From: Methanoregula formicica SMSP
GTDB taxonomy: Archaea > Halobacteriota > Methanomicrobia > Methanomicrobiales > Methanospirillaceae
Reading direction: 5' to 3'
Assembly: GCF_000327485.1 (NCBI RefSeq)
Contig: NC_019943.1
Span: forward strand, 2,170,001 to 2,234,000
DNA: 64,000 bases
Under the pieces are notes generated by a model, which saw nothing but the letters and a program-made list of their open reading frames with translations, was not told the DNA's origin and searched no databases. Below are positions 1-8,531 of this stretch, in pieces. Position 1 is the first letter of the stretch, and each line of letters starts with the position of its first letter. A program made the position numbers and the translations under genes.

Positions 1-107
1 TACCCTCGCTTGACCTTGCATTCCGCATTGCCCGGCACTTTGCGGTGAATATCGAAGAAGTCTTCACGTACGAGGACGAGCCCCCGGCAGCTGGGGGCCG
101 GAGCTGA
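1..107 (+). CDS. C-terminal end of a Cro/CI-type helix-turn-helix regulator (partial)
   Basis: The reading frame starting at base 3 is open from the window edge to a TGA at 105-107 and encodes 34 residues. The fragment reads like the last helix of small XRE/YozG-type regulators: Pro-Ser-Leu-x-Leu-Ala-Phe-Arg-Ile-Ala followed by Val-Asn-Ile-Glu-Glu-Val-Phe-Thr-Tyr. In that family the same stretch follows the DNA-recognition helix. The start and the DNA-binding helices lie upstream of the window, so the target genes cannot be judged. The identification rests on recalled family pattern only. Confidence 0.6.
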   Translation, partial: PSLDLAFRIARHFAVNIEEVFTYEDEPPAAGGRS

Positions 108-394
108 CCGGTTGTTCCTGTTCCATACCCATGACAGTCGGCACGGATACTTTTTTCCGGGCCGGAACAGTGCTGTTTGCTTCCCATTTTTGCTGCGCGC
201 CACAGCCCTGTTTTCTCTTCTCCCGGCCCCTGCTCCGTCGTTTGAGTAATCCCGGCCTCCTGTAAGATTGTGGAAAACAATAATATACAAAATGTTAAAC
301 ATACATTACAATCTGTTTGGATAACCATTCATTACCCCTGATTCCATCAGGGCAGGCACCAGCCAGAACCCACAATCCCAGTACAGGTGAACGT
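108..394. other. Intergenic region with TATA-type promoter
   Basis: This is about 290 bases without a gene. Its last third turns sharply AT-rich. A candidate archaeal TATA box (TAATATACAA, 281-290) is preceded by a purine-rich BRE-like stretch (GGAAAACAA). A start about 25 bases downstream would give a leader of roughly 80 bases before the ATG at 395. No RNA gene was recognised. Confidence 0.45.
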
Positions 395-1705
395 ATGAAA
401 ACATTACCCCTCATGACGGGCATCCTTTTCGTGCTCGTTGTCATCTCATCGGTAAGCGCAGCCGGAAACACCATCCAGGCAACCAGCAAGGAAGATGCCG
501 CAGCACTCGTCTACGTATCCGGCTACGATATGGAACCGGCCGTGTTTTATCCCTATGAGTCCGGGACCATCACCGTTCGGGTAACGAACGCGGCCAATGC
601 TTCGGTCGTGCTGTCGGAACCAAGCCTTAGTGAACCTCACCTGAAAATCCTGAGTGAGAGGGCATACAATACCAAGACAACAATCGGTCCCGGGCAAACG
701 GTCTCCTACACGTTCGTTGTCGAGGCCAATGCCATGGACGGGAAATATTATCCCCTGTTCAGCATCTCACCCGTGATCAATACCTATCCCATCCATGCAA
801 CACTCACGCTCAAGGTGGATTCAACGGATGTGAGGGCCAGCATCTCGAAGAAACCGGACATTTTCTCAGCATCCAAGAAGGACACCGTGAATATCAGCAT
901 CACCAATCCGCGCGATGCCGGTGTGGATAATGTCCTCATCGTCCCGGAAAACGATGGCGCCACGGTCTTCCCGCAGGAGTCCTATGTCGGAACCCTTGCA
1001 GCCGGCCAATCCGTGCAGGTCCCCTTCTCGATCACACCGGACAAGGAGACGAATGTCACGTTCCATGTCAGTTTCTTAAGCGGGGACACAAAGCACACCA
1101 CGGAGGTTGTCCTGCCGGTCACCCTGGAAAAAGACAAGACGGGGGCCGAGATTGTTGTCAACAATATCGAGAGTTCGTCTTCCGGGATGACGACCACGCT
1201 GAAAGGCGATGTAACGAACAACGGCCTTACCGATGCAAAATCCATCCTCGTCACGGTCGGCGATCCGGCCCGGCCCGTCAACCCGAACCCGGTCTATGCC
1301 GTCGGGAACCTTGAACCTGACGACTTCTCCAGCTTTGAGATCACGTACGTCTATGCCGGGAACAAGTCCGTGCCGCTGATTGTCGATTATAAGGACGGGG
1401 AAGGAAACACCTTCCGGGAGACATTCAGCATTGCCGCATCGGATGGTATGGCAATGCCGGGGGCAGGTTCCCCGGCCCAGTCCGGGAGTGGGAACTCCGT
1501 CCAGCGGAGGGGCATGTTCGGGTCCTTTGGGTCCGGCTTCGGCCAGATCCCGGTGACAGAGATTGTCATCATCCTCGTAGCAATCGCACTCCTTGCCTAT
1601 GCATGGAGAAAAGGGTACCTCACATCCCTAAGAAACCGGTTCAGGAAAGACCCCCTCCCGAAAGGAAAGGATGAAGATGATGACGAAGAGCCGGTGGAGA
1701 AATAG
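395..1705 (+). CDS. Secreted, membrane-anchored CARDB-type surface protein (exporter-associated)
   Basis: The protein has 436 residues. The ATG at 395 was chosen because it opens a clear signal peptide (MKTLPLMTGILFVLVVIS) and follows the ribosome-binding site AGGTGA at 385-390; an open frame reaching back to 317 has neither. The body is beta-rich and Ser/Thr/Asn-rich, with two or more CARDB/COG1361-like Ig-fold segments (motifs such as TVRVTNAANASVVLSEP and KGDVTNNGLTDAKSILVTV). One transmembrane helix lies near residues 390-412, followed by a short acidic cytoplasmic tail (DEDDDEEP). It sits just upstream of an ABC ATPase and a MacB-like permease. In methanogens such proteins usually accompany these exporters, so it is probably an extracytoplasmic accessory subunit. 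Substrate is unknown. Confidence 0.8.
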   Translation: MKTLPLMTGILFVLVVISSVSAAGNTIQATSKEDAAALVYVSGYDMEPAVFYPYESGTITVRVTNAANASVVLSEPSLSEPHLKILSERAYNTKTTIGPGQTVSYTFVVEANAMDGKYYPLFSISPVINTYPIHATLTLKVDSTDVRASISKKPDIFSASKKDTVNISITNPRDAGVDNVLIVPENDGATVFPQESYVGTLAAGQSVQVPFSITPDKETNVTFHVSFLSGDTKHTTEVVLPVTLEKDKTGAEIVVNNIESSSSGMTTTLKGDVTNNGLTDAKSILVTVGDPARPVNPNPVYAVGNLEPDDFSSFEITYVYAGNKSVPLIVDYKDGEGNTFRETFSIAASDGMAMPGAGSPAQSGSGNSVQRRGMFGSFGSGFGQIPVTEIVIILVAIALLAYAWRKGYLTSLRNRFRKDPLPKGKDEDDDEEPVEK

Positions 1706-1728
1706 ACCGGCTCTTCCCTGGTATCAGT

Positions 1729-2409
1729 ATGACAGCAGTACCGGTCATCGAACTCCGGGACGTCACGAAGATCTACCCCCTCCCTTCCGGTGACGTGCTG
1801 GCGCTCGACCGCCTCTCGATCCGGATCGAGCGGGGCGAGTTCGTTGCCATCATGGGCCCGTCGGGATCCGGAAAGTCCACCCTCCTCAACCAGATCGGGG
1901 GACTGGATGTCCCGACCTCCGGGATCCTGCGTATCACCGGCAGGAACATCCGGAAGATGTCGGATGACGAACTCACCGACCTCCGGCTCAATGCCATCGG
2001 CTACATCTTCCAGAAATTCAACCTGATCCCGCTCCTCACCGCGTTCGAGAACGTCGAGTACCCCTACATCCTCAGGCACCGGTGCAATGATACCACCGGC
2101 CGGGTCAGCCGGCTGCTCAATGACGTGGGGATCAACAAGCGCATGGCCAAACACAAACCGGCCGAACTCTCCGGGGGGCAGCAGCAGCGGGTCGCGATTG
2201 CCCGGGCACTGGTCAACGACCCCGATATCCTCCTCTGCGACGAACCGACCGGCAACCTGGACACAAAGACCGGCGCCCAGATCATGGAGATGCTCACTGC
2301 ACTCCACCGGCAGGGCAGGACCGTCATCATCGTCACCCACGACCCCTCTGTTGGCGATCAGGCTGAACGCATCATCCGGATTAAGGACGGGAGGGTGGAC
2401 GAAACATGA
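1729..2409 (+). CDS. ABC transporter ATP-binding protein, MacB/LolD type
   Basis: This 226-residue cytoplasmic ATPase powers the adjacent FtsX-type permease. Walker A is [11 protein letters not shown] (about residues 40-50), the signature is [15 protein letters not shown] and Walker B is [13 protein letters not shown], followed by a switch histidine in VTHDPS. The family insertion typical of LolD/MacB ([18 protein letters not shown]) is present. Its last four bases overlap the permease start (ATGA), so the two are translationally coupled. Family members drive mechanotransmission or export of peptides, lipoproteins or drugs rather than classic uptake. The substrate here is not evident. Confidence 0.93.
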   Translation: MTAVPVIELRDVTKIYPLPSGDVLALDRLSIRIERGEFVAIMGPSGSGKSTLLNQIGGLDVPTSGILRITGRNIRKMSDDELTDLRLNAIGYIFQKFNLIPLLTAFENVEYPYILRHRCNDTTGRVSRLLNDVGINKRMAKHKPAELSGGQQQRVAIARALVNDPDILLCDEPTGNLDTKTGAQIMEMLTALHRQGRTVIIVTHDPSVGDQAERIIRIKDGRVDET

Positions 2410-3650
2410 CGAAAGATATCATCCTCCAGCTCTCCATCAGGAGTATCCGGCTGAATTTCCTCCGTTCGCTGCTTGCGGCTCTCGGGATCGTGATCGGTGT
2501 TGTGGCCATCTCCTCCATGGGCATGATGGGGGCAAACATGACCCTCTCGGTCACCGAGGAACTCTCGGCCATGGCCAATGTGTTGGTGATCAAAGCAGAT
2601 ACCGGCGGAGGCGGCGGGGGATTTGGCCCCATGGGAGGTGGCGGGGGAACAACCACTACCAGGAAGTCATCCTCATCGGCCAGCACGAAGGACTATCTCA
2701 CACGGGCAAACTTTGAGGATATCGAACGTGCCGTTGCCAGTTATGGGACGGTCTACCCGCTCTACCAGGACAGCACCAAGATCGAAGTGGGGGGCAATAC
2801 CGGGCGGGCCACCATCTACGGTATGCGCGACGATGATATGGCGGATATCCTGACCGTTGAAGAGGGGGCACTTCCCAAGACATCCAGTTCCATTGTCATC
2901 GGTCCCACCTTTGCAGAACGACAGGGGCTCACGATCGGGAGCCGGATCACCATCGGGGATGCTACCCAGAATGAGACCGTATCGAAATACCGTGTCGTGG
3001 GAATCCTCAAGGAGAAGGGGATGTCCATGGATATGAACACGGACAATGCCATCATTATGCCGGAAAAGGCCTATGTCGGGCTTTTCGGAGGCGAGGAAGA
3101 GTATGACCAGGTCAATGTAATCCTCAATGACATTAATGATGCAGATGCCACAAAGACCTCAATTGAGGACAAGCTCAACCGCAAGGACAATGTGATCACG
3201 ATCCAGGACAGCAGCAGGATGATGGAGAGCATCACCTCGACGGTCAGTACCCTGACCACGTTTGTCATGGCGATTGCCGGCATCTCGCTGCTTGTTGCCG
3301 CAACATCGATCTTCAACGTGATGATGATGTCGGTGACCGAACGGATCCGGGAGATCGGCATCCTGCGGAGCATCGGCACGCGGAAAAACGAGGTGCTCCG
3401 GATGTTCATCTATGAAGCGGTGATCCTCGGGCTTGTCGGTGCCGCCATCGGCGCCATTATGAGCCTCATTCTCGGCTGGCTCGTGGTGCTCGCCATGGTC
3501 GGGACAACGAAATATTTCTTCACCATCCAAAGCCTCATCTATGTCCCGATGGCAATGGCAATCGGGATTGCCATCTGCATCTTCTCGGGCGTCTACCCGG
3601 CCTGGCGGGCAGCGAACCTCGACCCGATCGAGGCACTCCGGAGCGACTGA
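2406..3650 (+). CDS. MacB-like ABC transporter permease (FtsX domain)
   Basis: The protein has 414 residues and the usual four-helix MacB layout. TM1 lies near residues 15-40 (LAALGIVIGVVAISS). A large extracytoplasmic MacB_PCD region (about 45-285) follows, and then three C-terminal helices of the FtsX domain. The conserved sequence MMMSVTERIREIGILRSIG lies before TM3 and the ending is PAWRAANLDPIEALR. The periplasmic region contains an unusual Gly-rich patch (residues about 65-80, GGGGGGFGPMGGGGG) followed by a Ser/Thr run, probably a flexible extracellular loop. It is coupled by a 4-base overlap to the ATPase and forms an exporter with the CARDB protein upstream. Confidence 0.9.
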   Translation: MTKDIILQLSIRSIRLNFLRSLLAALGIVIGVVAISSMGMMGANMTLSVTEELSAMANVLVIKADTGGGGGGFGPMGGGGGTTTTRKSSSSASTKDYLTRANFEDIERAVASYGTVYPLYQDSTKIEVGGNTGRATIYGMRDDDMADILTVEEGALPKTSSSIVIGPTFAERQGLTIGSRITIGDATQNETVSKYRVVGILKEKGMSMDMNTDNAIIMPEKAYVGLFGGEEEYDQVNVILNDINDADATKTSIEDKLNRKDNVITIQDSSRMMESITSTVSTLTTFVMAIAGISLLVAATSIFNVMMMSVTERIREIGILRSIGTRKNEVLRMFIYEAVILGLVGAAIGAIMSLILGWLVVLAMVGTTKYFFTIQSLIYVPMAMAIGIAICIFSGVYPAWRAANLDPIEALRSD

Positions 3651-3945
3651 AGAAGGCCTGCCCGGTTCCAGCATCCACCTGACAGGCCGGAAAAAAACCC
3701 CGTTTTTTGTCCACCCTTCCATTCTGGTGCACTATAAAGACACGTTAAGAACACGATGATGCTATTTTCTCCATACTCTCTGGAAGAACTCGATCGGTCG
3801 GGGCAAGTTGATGCACCACATTGCAATAAAATGATGATATTTTTAACAATATACACCATATTTCGTAAGGTGTGGTGCACTAATCTCAATACATTCCAGC
3901 AATCTGGTGCATTTCCGGGATTTTCCGTCATCACATGAGGGTATC
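3651..3945. promoter_or_regulatory. Regulatory region of the SatP-type transporter with repeated TGGTGCA motifs
   Basis: The region is 295 bases and contains no gene. CTGGTGCA occurs at 3724-3731 and 3904-3911, with the surrounding TCTGGTGCA identical in both. TGTGGTGCA occurs at 3871-3879, and its exact reverse complement TGCACCACA at 3812-3820. The 9-base inverted pair flanks an AT-rich stretch containing AACAATATACACC (about 3846-3858), a possible TATA box. Such spacing fits an operator for a dimeric regulator of the transporter that follows. That role is inferred. Confidence 0.4.
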
Positions 3946-4536
3946 ATGCAACATCTGGAAGAAGTAAACAGGAACAATATTTTCATGATGGACAACACCG
4001 CCAACCCGGCGCCGCTCGGGCTGTGCGCTTTCGGTATGACGACCATCCTCTTAAGCCTGCACAATGCAGGGTTCACCGGTGTCTCGAGCCCGATTGTCGC
4101 CATGGCGCTCCTGTACGGCGGCGTGGCCCAGTCCGTTGTCGGCGTCATGGAATGGAAGAAGAAGAACACCTTCGGCATGCTGACCTTTGGCAGTTTCGGG
4201 ATCTTCTGGATCACCTTTGCCGCGATCCTGATGCTGCCGGCCCTCTCGCTTGCAAAAGCCCCGTCACCGGTGGAACTGGCGGCATTCCTTGCCGTCTGGG
4301 GGATCTTCGCCCTTGGCCTGTTCATTTGCACGCTGAAGATGCACCGCCTCCTCCAGGTCACCCTCGCCTTCGTGGTGATTCTCGTTGCCCTTCTCGTGAC
4401 CGCGCACCTGACAGGCAACCCGCTCATCCTCACCCTGAGTGGCATCTCCGGCCTGATTGCCGGCGGCCTCGCCCTCTACATGGGCATGGGGCAGACCATC
4501 AACGAGATCTTCGGGAGCCGGGTCCTCCCGGTCTGA
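3946..4536 (+). CDS. GPR1/FUN34/YaaH (SatP) family acetate/succinate transporter
   Basis: The 196-residue membrane protein has six predicted helices. The family hallmark NPAPLGLCAFGMTTILLS lies at the start of TM1 (about residues 19-36). A second conserved segment reads YGGVAQSVVGVMEWKKKNTFG, which in the family lines the pore. The ATG at 3946 was chosen because GAGG lies 6 bases upstream at 3937-3940 and the family N-terminus aligns there. An open frame begins 13 codons earlier without support. Family members move acetate, succinate or ammonium-related substrates; acetate uptake would suit a methanogen that needs it for biosynthesis. Confidence 0.88.
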   Translation: MQHLEEVNRNNIFMMDNTANPAPLGLCAFGMTTILLSLHNAGFTGVSSPIVAMALLYGGVAQSVVGVMEWKKKNTFGMLTFGSFGIFWITFAAILMLPALSLAKAPSPVELAAFLAVWGIFALGLFICTLKMHRLLQVTLAFVVILVALLVTAHLTGNPLILTLSGISGLIAGGLALYMGMGQTINEIFGSRVLPV

Positions 4537-4541
4537 CCTTT

Positions 4542-5057
4542 TTACCGGAACCGGGCAAACATCACTTCATCCATCGTCACGCCGTTTTTCGTGACCGCAT
4601 CCTTGTGGACTGCCTCGCGGATAAACCCGCTTTTCTCCAGCACCCGCATGGATGCTGCATTATTCGAAAAGATTCCGGCCTGGATCCGGGCAAGGTCATA
4701 CCTGTCGAATGCCACCGGTACAATCGCCCGGACTGCATCGGTCATGATTCCCCTGCCCCAGTACGGTTCCGCAAGCCAGTACCCGATCTCCGCTGTCCTG
4801 CGGTAGATATCTTCGAGAGGATGGATGCCGATCCCGCCGCAGGCCTGCCCATCAACTTCAATGGCAAGGACAAGGTTCCGGCTGTCGGGTGCGGTTGCCA
4901 GAGCGATGAAGCGCTCCGCATCGCGAGAAGTATAGGGGGAAGGAAAACCATCCCGCAGGGTAGTGGCAATGAGGGGATTGTTCGCGAACCGCACCAGGGA
5001 GGGTACATCGGCCGCCGACCAGCCACGGAGGATTGCCGAAGGGGTGATGATCTGCAC
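4542..5057 (-). CDS. GNAT family N-acetyltransferase, RimJ/RimL type
   Basis: The protein has 171 residues and a single acetyltransferase_3 fold. The N-terminal half holds the strand ILRGWSAADVPSLVRFANN. The acetyl-CoA site is visible as IGYWLAEPYWGRGIMTDAV (about residues 88-106), and the C-terminal motif as NNAASMRVLEKSGFIREA. Relatives acetylate ribosomal proteins, amino acids or antibiotics; the substrate is unknown. The start is a GTG at 5057, with GAGGT a few bases upstream. It converges with the SatP gene, with stop codons six bases apart, and shares its upstream region with the divergent methyltransferase gene. Confidence 0.88.
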   Translation of the reverse strand: MQIITPSAILRGWSAADVPSLVRFANNPLIATTLRDGFPSPYTSRDAERFIALATAPDSRNLVLAIEVDGQACGGIGIHPLEDIYRRTAEIGYWLAEPYWGRGIMTDAVRAIVPVAFDRYDLARIQAGIFSNNAASMRVLEKSGFIREAVHKDAVTKNGVTMDEVMFARFR

Positions 5058-5182
5058 AGGGAAACCTCGTTTCTTAGCATATGGCCCGCATCAGAAATTA
5101 CCCTGATGGGCCCGGGCATGCCCATGCATCACCAGCTATTTACTATGGCAAAGAGACCGTTCTAAAAAGGACGCACACCACC

Positions 5183-6250
5183 ATGTTATTCCTCTCGGAG
5201 ACAGAGAAGACTGAATGGCGCCGGCACGCACAGGAGATCGCCCACAGCTCCGCAGCCCCGGCACAGTATGAAGGGTGGATCAGGAAAAATCTGGTCCCGG
5301 CATTTGATTACTATATCGCTGTCGACCTTGCCGGCCGGGGCGAGAGCCGTCGTGCCGTGGAATGGCTGGAGGCCGCAACGCTTGCCGAGGAAGACGGCCT
5401 CTTCTCCGCGGCATTTCTCTTAAGTTTCCTCTCGCGGCACAACGGTGCCCTCATCCCGCCTGCAACGGCATTCGAGGACCCGCGCCCGTTCCTCCATTTC
5501 GCCAGCGTCCCGGTGATGAAGGCGGCACGACAGCAACTCGCAAAGCAGTTCGCCCACAGCCTCCCTGCCTTTGACAACCCGGTGCGGTTCATCGACATCG
5601 GCTGCGGCGACGGGTCCCTGACAGCAATGGTCCTCTCCCGGCTGTTGGAGACCGGTAAGGCCGATGCCATCAGCGAAGTGCTCCTCATCGATGCCTCGCC
5701 GGCAATGATCGCCCTTGCCAAAAAGACCGTCAAAGACCAGTTCCCGGATGCACGGATCGTGACCGAGAACTCCCGGATACAGGACTGTTCTGCGTCCATC
5801 CGCACCCGGTACGACATTGCGATGAGCTCCCTTGCCTACCATCATATGCCGGTGGAGGACAAACGGCTCCATCTCCTGCGGCTCAAGCCCTGGATCGATC
5901 ATTTCCTCCTCTTCGAGATGGACGCCGACAACGACACCCCCGAACTCTCCACGCCGGAACTTGCGCTCTCGGTGTACCAGTCGTACGGCAGGATCATGGA
6001 CTTTGTCTATTCCCACGACGCGCCGGTCGACGTTGTCACGGACTGCATCGACTCATTCCTCATGACCGAGGTTGTCTCGCTCCTCACCCGGCCGCGGGGA
6101 GAGCGCACGGAGTACCACATGCTCCGGAGCCAGTGGCACGACCTGTTCCGTTCCTCCCTGTGCCCCGAGTTTGCCGTCTGTTCCGATTCCACGTGCTATG
6201 CCGATGAGTACATGACGCTCTTCACCCTGCATTACGGGAGAAGGGAGTAA
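5183..6250 (+). CDS. Class I SAM-dependent methyltransferase
   Basis: This cytosolic protein of 355 residues has a helical N-terminal part of about 120 residues followed by a methyltransferase domain. Motif I is FIDIGCGDGSL (about residues 135-145), motif II is LLIDASPAMIALA and a later motif reads YDIAMSSLAYHHMP. The ATG at 5183 was chosen because the 34 upstream codons (from 5081) look like non-coding sequence and overlap the divergent promoter region. The fold is clear, but the N-terminal part does not match a named family I recognise, so the methyl acceptor is unknown. Confidence 0.8.
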   Translation: MLFLSETEKTEWRRHAQEIAHSSAAPAQYEGWIRKNLVPAFDYYIAVDLAGRGESRRAVEWLEAATLAEEDGLFSAAFLLSFLSRHNGALIPPATAFEDPRPFLHFASVPVMKAARQQLAKQFAHSLPAFDNPVRFIDIGCGDGSLTAMVLSRLLETGKADAISEVLLIDASPAMIALAKKTVKDQFPDARIVTENSRIQDCSASIRTRYDIAMSSLAYHHMPVEDKRLHLLRLKPWIDHFLLFEMDADNDTPELSTPELALSVYQSYGRIMDFVYSHDAPVDVVTDCIDSFLMTEVVSLLTRPRGERTEYHMLRSQWHDLFRSSLCPEFAVCSDSTCYADEYMTLFTLHYGRRE

Positions 6251-6253
6251 CCG

Positions 6254-7054
6254 TCACCCCGTCTTCACCAGGTCGAAGACCCAGCGCTTGATCCCCGGTG
6301 CGACATTCCCGCACTCGTCCTGGAACGTGAGATCGAATCCCTTGCTGACTAGCACATCCACCAGCGCCGGTATCTCGTTTCTTGCCCCGAACGTGTAGAA
6401 ATGGATCATGCCGTCGCGGGCCGCAAAGGGGGCAAAGAGATCCAGGCTGTCCTTCATGCCATACGGCGTGGGGATGATGATCCGGTCAAACCGCTTCCCC
6501 TGCAGGTGCCCCGTGTCCCGGGCATCGCCAAGGATTGCCGTTACCGGACCTTCGACATGGTTCAGCACGATATTCTCCCGGAGCCAGCCATATGCCTCGG
6601 GATTCTTCTCGATTGCGGTGACCCTTCCGCCTCGGGCGGCGGCCGGTATAACATACGGGCCCACACCGCAGAACGGCACGAGCACCGTCTCGCCGGGCTC
6701 CACCTGTTCCGTGACCCGTCTCCGCTCATAGGCCATACGGCTGGTGAAGAAGACCTTCGTGACATCGAACCGGTACTGGAAGCCGAACTCGCGGTACCGG
6801 GTGATAGTGGTATCCCCGGCAAGCACCTCAAACGATGCAGTCCGCGAATCCGATGCAGCCTTCTGCACCTTGTTGAGAACAGTGTATACATTCTTCCGGG
6901 TGGAAAGGATGGTTCCGGCCACAACATGCTTGTATGCTTCCATCTCCATGGGGACCGAAACAATGGCAACGTCCCCCACCACATCGAAGCGGCCGGAAAA
7001 CCGGCGGAGTGCTTCATCGGGTACCCGGCCTTTGAGGAGGTCCTTGAGCCGCAT
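6254..7054 (-). CDS. Trm5/TYW2-family tRNA methyltransferase-like protein
   Basis: The protein has 266 residues. It shows the Trm5 family pattern: FDVVGDVAIVSV near residue 22, the substrate segment FQYRFDVTKVFFTSRMAYER (about 106-125) and the SAM motif VLVPFCGVGPYVIPAA (about 140-155). Most Trm5 proteins have Phe-Ala-Gly-Val-Gly-Pro at the SAM motif and Asn-Leu-Pro at motif IV. Here these read FCGVGP and IIIPTPYG, so the acceptor may differ. It also lacks the N-terminal D1 domain of Trm5b enzymes. Expected roles are N1-methylation of G37 or a wyosine-pathway step. The start at 7054 follows a possible TATA element (TTTATAGGG on this strand). Converges with the methyltransferase gene. Confidence 0.68.
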   Translation of the reverse strand: MRLKDLLKGRVPDEALRRFSGRFDVVGDVAIVSVPMEMEAYKHVVAGTILSTRKNVYTVLNKVQKAASDSRTASFEVLAGDTTITRYREFGFQYRFDVTKVFFTSRMAYERRRVTEQVEPGETVLVPFCGVGPYVIPAAARGGRVTAIEKNPEAYGWLRENIVLNHVEGPVTAILGDARDTGHLQGKRFDRIIIPTPYGMKDSLDLFAPFAARDGMIHFYTFGARNEIPALVDVLVSKGFDLTFQDECGNVAPGIKRWVFDLVKTG

Positions 7055-7176
7055 CGTCAGGAGGTATTCAGCATGAATCCCTATAAATCCGTTCCCGAAC
7101 AGGAGGGAGTATCGCGTGGGCACTATTCGATTGCCCGCTATCGGAGACCGCCATGCAGCCGGTGGACCAAAAAGGA

Positions 7177-7401
7177 TCAGGGGAATGCCGGGGCTGGCGG
7201 CTGCAGGGCAAACCAGGTGAGAAGCGCGATATACACGAGCGCAAAGAAGAGGACGAGGGCAAGGTTGACGCGCTTGTCCTCTGCCGTCATTGCCGACCAG
7301 GCCGGCTTCTGCCGCTTCGCCGCATAACCGATTATGAGGCCGGTAATAGTGCCGGCAAGCGTGCCAAGGGCGACAATATTCAGGATCACGAACGTCTCCA
7401 T
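7177..7401 (-). CDS. Small two-helix membrane protein
   Basis: The protein has 74 residues. Two hydrophobic helices (about 4-27, including GTLAGTITGLIIGYA, and 46-66) are joined by a short basic loop (KRQKPAW), and it ends in a Pro/Ala-rich tail. It lies between the Trm5-like gene downstream and the PEGA protein gene upstream, on the same strand as both, but 100 bases or more separate it from each. No family was recognised; the hydrophobic pattern and codon use are the main evidence that it is real. Confidence 0.6.
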   Translation of the reverse strand: METFVILNIVALGTLAGTITGLIIGYAAKRQKPAWSAMTAEDKRVNLALVLFFALVYIALLTWFALQPPAPAFP

Positions 7402-7467
7402 GGTCTCTCCTTACCGGTTGCCTGTTGACGGATATTAATCCTGTTGCAGCCATGCGCGGGCGGGATA

Positions 7468-7489
7468 CCCTTTGCCACACGACAAAGGG
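7468..7489 (-). terminator. Hairpin downstream of the PEGA/DUF3821 gene
   Basis: A perfect 7-bp stem (CCCTTTG at 7468-7474 with CAAAGGG at 7483-7489) and an 8-base loop lie 18 bases past the stop of the gene ending at 7507. Placement suggests an RNA 3'-end structure; there is no T-run after it on this strand. Confidence 0.35.
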
Positions 7490-7506
7490 GAAAAAGGGGG
7501 ATGTAT

Positions 7507-8493
7507 TCAGGTGTTCCTTGACCGGAGACGGACAACCGCAAGGGCTGCACACGAGAGACCTGCAAGAGTTGCTACCACAAGCCCCGGTGTCTTGATCGGA
7601 AGGGCCTGCAGCGGGGAGACCGGTGACAGGGTGAGGGAAACCGGAGTGGTCAGCCCCGCTTCAACAGAGACCTGCTGCTGCACGGGGACATATCCTTCTT
7701 TTATGACCGTCAGGTTATGCCCGCCCGGCAGCACGTTGATGAGCGTGACCGGTGCAATCCCGGCAACCGCACCGTCCAGCAGGACCTGTGCTCCTTCCGG
7801 GGTCGTGTTGACCGTAAGCGTTCCCCGTTCAGGCGGGAGGTATGCCGTCACAGTAGCCTCCGCGCCAGTGGTGAGCTCGACCGCGACGGAGTACGGCATG
7901 TACCCGAACTTCGTGACATTGATGGTGTAGGTCCCCGGGTAGAGGTTCCCGACGGTAAGCGGTGTTTTCCCCTTATACTCGCCGTTCACGACAACGGAAC
8001 ACTCAGCGGGATCGGACACGATGACAAGCGAGCAGGACGGGGATGCAGTTCCGGCCGTTATGCCGCCGGAGATGCCGGCCGAGAGTCCCGGCTTTCCCAG
8101 CGTGACCGAGATGGTGCCGTACTCGGCATTCCGGAGATTGGAGCGGTCGTTTGGCCCGTTCACGACCCAGATCGTATACGTGCCGTCATCAAGGCGCCCG
8201 TTGACACGGCCCGTGTTCCACTTGTAACTCCAGCTGTCGTCCCCCATCACCGGGACGACCGTGAAGTGACCTTCATCGGCACGTTGCGTGATGTCGTTGA
8301 GCGCAACCCCGTTGGCCGGAAGGTTGGGGCCGGTCAGGAAAAGGTACACCTGGTTGCTCGTGGGCGAATATCCCGAGAGCGGGATGGTCTCCCCGGATAC
8401 GGCCTGGATACCCATGCCGGATACAACGGCAGTGAGGAGAAGGAGAGCGGGCAGGAGCAAAAAATACCGGGTGTTGCGGGGTGAGGGCGACAT
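7507..8493 (-). CDS. Surface protein with DUF3821-like domain and two PEGA domains
   Basis: The protein has 328 residues. The ATG at 8493 opens a signal peptide (FLLLPALLLLTAVVSG) and has AAGGAT 8 bases upstream; the open frame further upstream runs into the SMR gene and is not coding. A DUF3821-like beta domain (about 40-135; motifs YLFLTGPNLPANG and DGTYTIWVVNGPND) is followed by two PEGA domains (about 155-225 and 226-295; SDPAECSVVVNGEYKGKTPL and TTPEGAQVLLDGAVAGIAPV). The C-terminus has TPGLVVATLAGLSCAALAV plus an Arg-rich end, resembling an archaeosortase PGF-CTERM-type anchor. Probably an S-layer-associated adhesive or structural protein. A homologous DUF3821 region recurs in the gene at 30934-32091. 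Confidence 0.82.
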   Translation of the reverse strand: MSPSPRNTRYFLLLPALLLLTAVVSGMGIQAVSGETIPLSGYSPTSNQVYLFLTGPNLPANGVALNDITQRADEGHFTVVPVMGDDSWSYKWNTGRVNGRLDDGTYTIWVVNGPNDRSNLRNAEYGTISVTLGKPGLSAGISGGITAGTASPSCSLVIVSDPAECSVVVNGEYKGKTPLTVGNLYPGTYTINVTKFGYMPYSVAVELTTGAEATVTAYLPPERGTLTVNTTPEGAQVLLDGAVAGIAPVTLINVLPGGHNLTVIKEGYVPVQQQVSVEAGLTTPVSLTLSPVSPLQALPIKTPGLVVATLAGLSCAALAVVRLRSRNT

Positions 8494-8531
8494 AATATTA
8501 TCCTTTTTATCCGCACCACTGAATAACCTTT

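Noticed and set aside
1597-2340. 247-codon minus-strand open frame opposite the ABC ATPase
   Set aside because: It mirrors a gene with full Walker and signature motifs; its own product is Asp/Gly/Pro-rich without domains, a GC-rich shadow.
4023-5165. 380-codon plus-strand open frame spanning the SatP and acetyltransferase genes
   Set aside because: Product is Arg/Pro/His-rich and covers two well-supported genes in other frames.
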